A stretch of 64,000 bases of DNA, taken from Sipunculus nudus. Its lineage: Eukaryota; Annelida; Sipuncula; Golfingiida; Sipunculidae. Below the pieces are notes generated by a model that saw only the letters and a list, made by a program, of their open reading frames with translations, was not told the origin of the DNA and did not search any database. The translations under genes and the position numbers were made by a program. Numbering within the stretch: position 1 is the first letter of the stretch; every line of letters begins with the position of its first letter. Location of the stretch: NCBI GenBank assembly GCA_026874595.1, contig CM049318.1, positions 50,622,750 through 50,686,749 of the forward strand, read 5' to 3'. This document shows, piece after piece, positions 62,880 to 64,000 of this stretch.

Positions 62880-64000
62880 CTTTCAAAGTTGCATTATAAA
62901 TACACAGAATATGTTATTCTATATACATGGATTTAGCACTGGCTGCTCTGTTACATTTTATGTTGGGGAAGGTTTGCCTCAACCTTTGCCTGTCAGTTTT
63001 ATTTAGTGATATTAAATGTGTATTCAAGTAGCTTTATTCTAATAGGTTATTTAGTTAGATGAGTTTTGCTTAGTTTAATTATATATTGTTTCAGTGAACC
63101 TCTTCTTCTTCATCAGTATTCTTACCATGTCGCATAGTATATTTGTATATGTTAATATGTTATGTCACTGTGTGTACCTTCATCACATAATAAACATCAG
63201 AGTGTGACAAATCCTGACACCTTCCTTTTTAATTGACACCCATAAGTTTGTCCCTTATATTAGTTCAATAACAGCGACACTTGGCTGTGATCAGATGTTG
63301 CATCAAGACATATTGCTGCACAAAACATGTCAGAGTGCTGTGATACCTTAACAAATATGGCAGATTTGCTGCAAGAACAACAAGAAGGTATCCATCACCT
63401 TGGTGCCTCTGTTGAAATAAACATTTAAGCAATACTAGCTGATAATTTTGGCCAAGAGGATGAGAGATCAAATTGACAATTATTGCCTGATCTTTCACGT
63501 TCCTTATTCATGAATCAAGACTTTCTATCATGATAAGTACAAGAGTGAACGTGTGCATAAACTTAAACTAGAATGTGGTCATGCTAAGGGGAACTTATCC
63601 AGGAAAAAATTAAATGAAAGACCTTATGACAGACACTAAAATTTCATTAAAGGTGATGAGTCAGGTCATTGAACGTGACATAGTGCACATAAAATTTACT
63701 GAGGTACATGAATCCTTCCACAGTAATGTAAGTAACCCTCTTGAGAGGAAAGATTCTGATAATTTTGCCAGGTTGGTGTGTGTGTCAACCACTTCGAGGC
63801 TGATGCTCAGTATTGGCTGAATAGTCTCCATGTCAATCTGAGTAGTGACACTAATCCAGCAAGACAAGTTGAAAGGCCTGACCCAGATGTAACCATACAG
63901 CAGGCACAAAGCTCCTTTGTCAAGGGCAAAGGGGAGACAAATTTGGCGCAATCCTGTCACTGTCAACCTTGAATAAAAAAGAATGCAAGTCTGAGAACAG
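62880..64000. other. End of window without a supported gene
   Basis: Short coding-like pieces (63614-63820; 63778-63972) are not recognised. The stretch could contain an eroded fragment of another element, but I see no motif that proves it. Confidence 0.35.

Noticed and set aside
62736-63226. Longer 3' LTR ending at CTGACA after AATAAA
   Set aside because: Possible, but the 6-bp inverted ends TGTAAT/ATTACA support the 144-bp version better; with no second copy neither can be proved.

Overview
The window is eukaryotic, probably from a marine invertebrate animal; a bivalve mollusc is my best guess. That guess rests on the mixture of animal Ty3/Gypsy elements, Ngaro/DIRS-like tyrosine-recombinase (YR) retrotransposons and AT-rich dispersed repeats with GGAC-type microsatellite tails. 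The window is almost entirely a nested transposon landscape, and I could not identify a complete host gene. No rRNA, tRNA or CRISPR array was seen.

Layout. 1-3.2 kb: a lone 167-bp LTR and eroded pieces of two Gypsy elements. 5.4-22.3 kb: YR retrotransposon copy A (SGNH hydrolase, RT-RNase H, tyrosine recombinase), split by a 2.1-kb TIR transposon at 5746-7840 and by a 12.3-kb Gypsy element at 9430-21734. In both cases the interrupted reading frame resumes on the far side. 22.3-25.1 kb: dispersed repeats. 25.2-39.7 kb: YR copy B (SGNH, gag, RT, partial RNase H), into which a second Gypsy element (27540-37065) has inserted. 39.7-43.7 kb: a coiled-coil fragment, a possible promoter and a roughly 177-bp satellite. 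43.7-48.5 kb: a third, Mag-like Gypsy element with a perfect 5-bp target duplication. 49.7-50.3 kb: a hAT-related fragment. 50.8-56.1 kb: YR copy C, interrupted by two copies of a palindrome-bearing tandem repeat family. 56-64 kb: mostly non-coding DNA with a pogo-like MITE, a Gypsy integrase tail with a possible LTR, and a weak candidate first exon.

How the parts work together. Each Gypsy element has the usual order LTR-PBS-gag-PR-RT-RNase H-IN-PPT-LTR, and all three carry stops or frameshifts, so none is autonomous as read here. Their LTR pairs are about 97-99% identical, so the insertions are fairly recent. The element at 27540 keeps what looks like a complete -1 ribosomal frameshift signal (slippery CCCAAAC, 6-nt spacer, GC-rich stem, potential pseudoknot) between gag and pol, and a 3' array of hairpins with compensatory base changes. 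The element at 9430 has a third ORF after pol with two C2H2 zinc fingers and a coiled-coil region, and an old primer-binding-site-like sequence inside its LTR. All three YR copies keep an SGNH-hydrolase-like domain upstream of the gag/RT module. Family names are from recognition of motifs by eye; no search was run.
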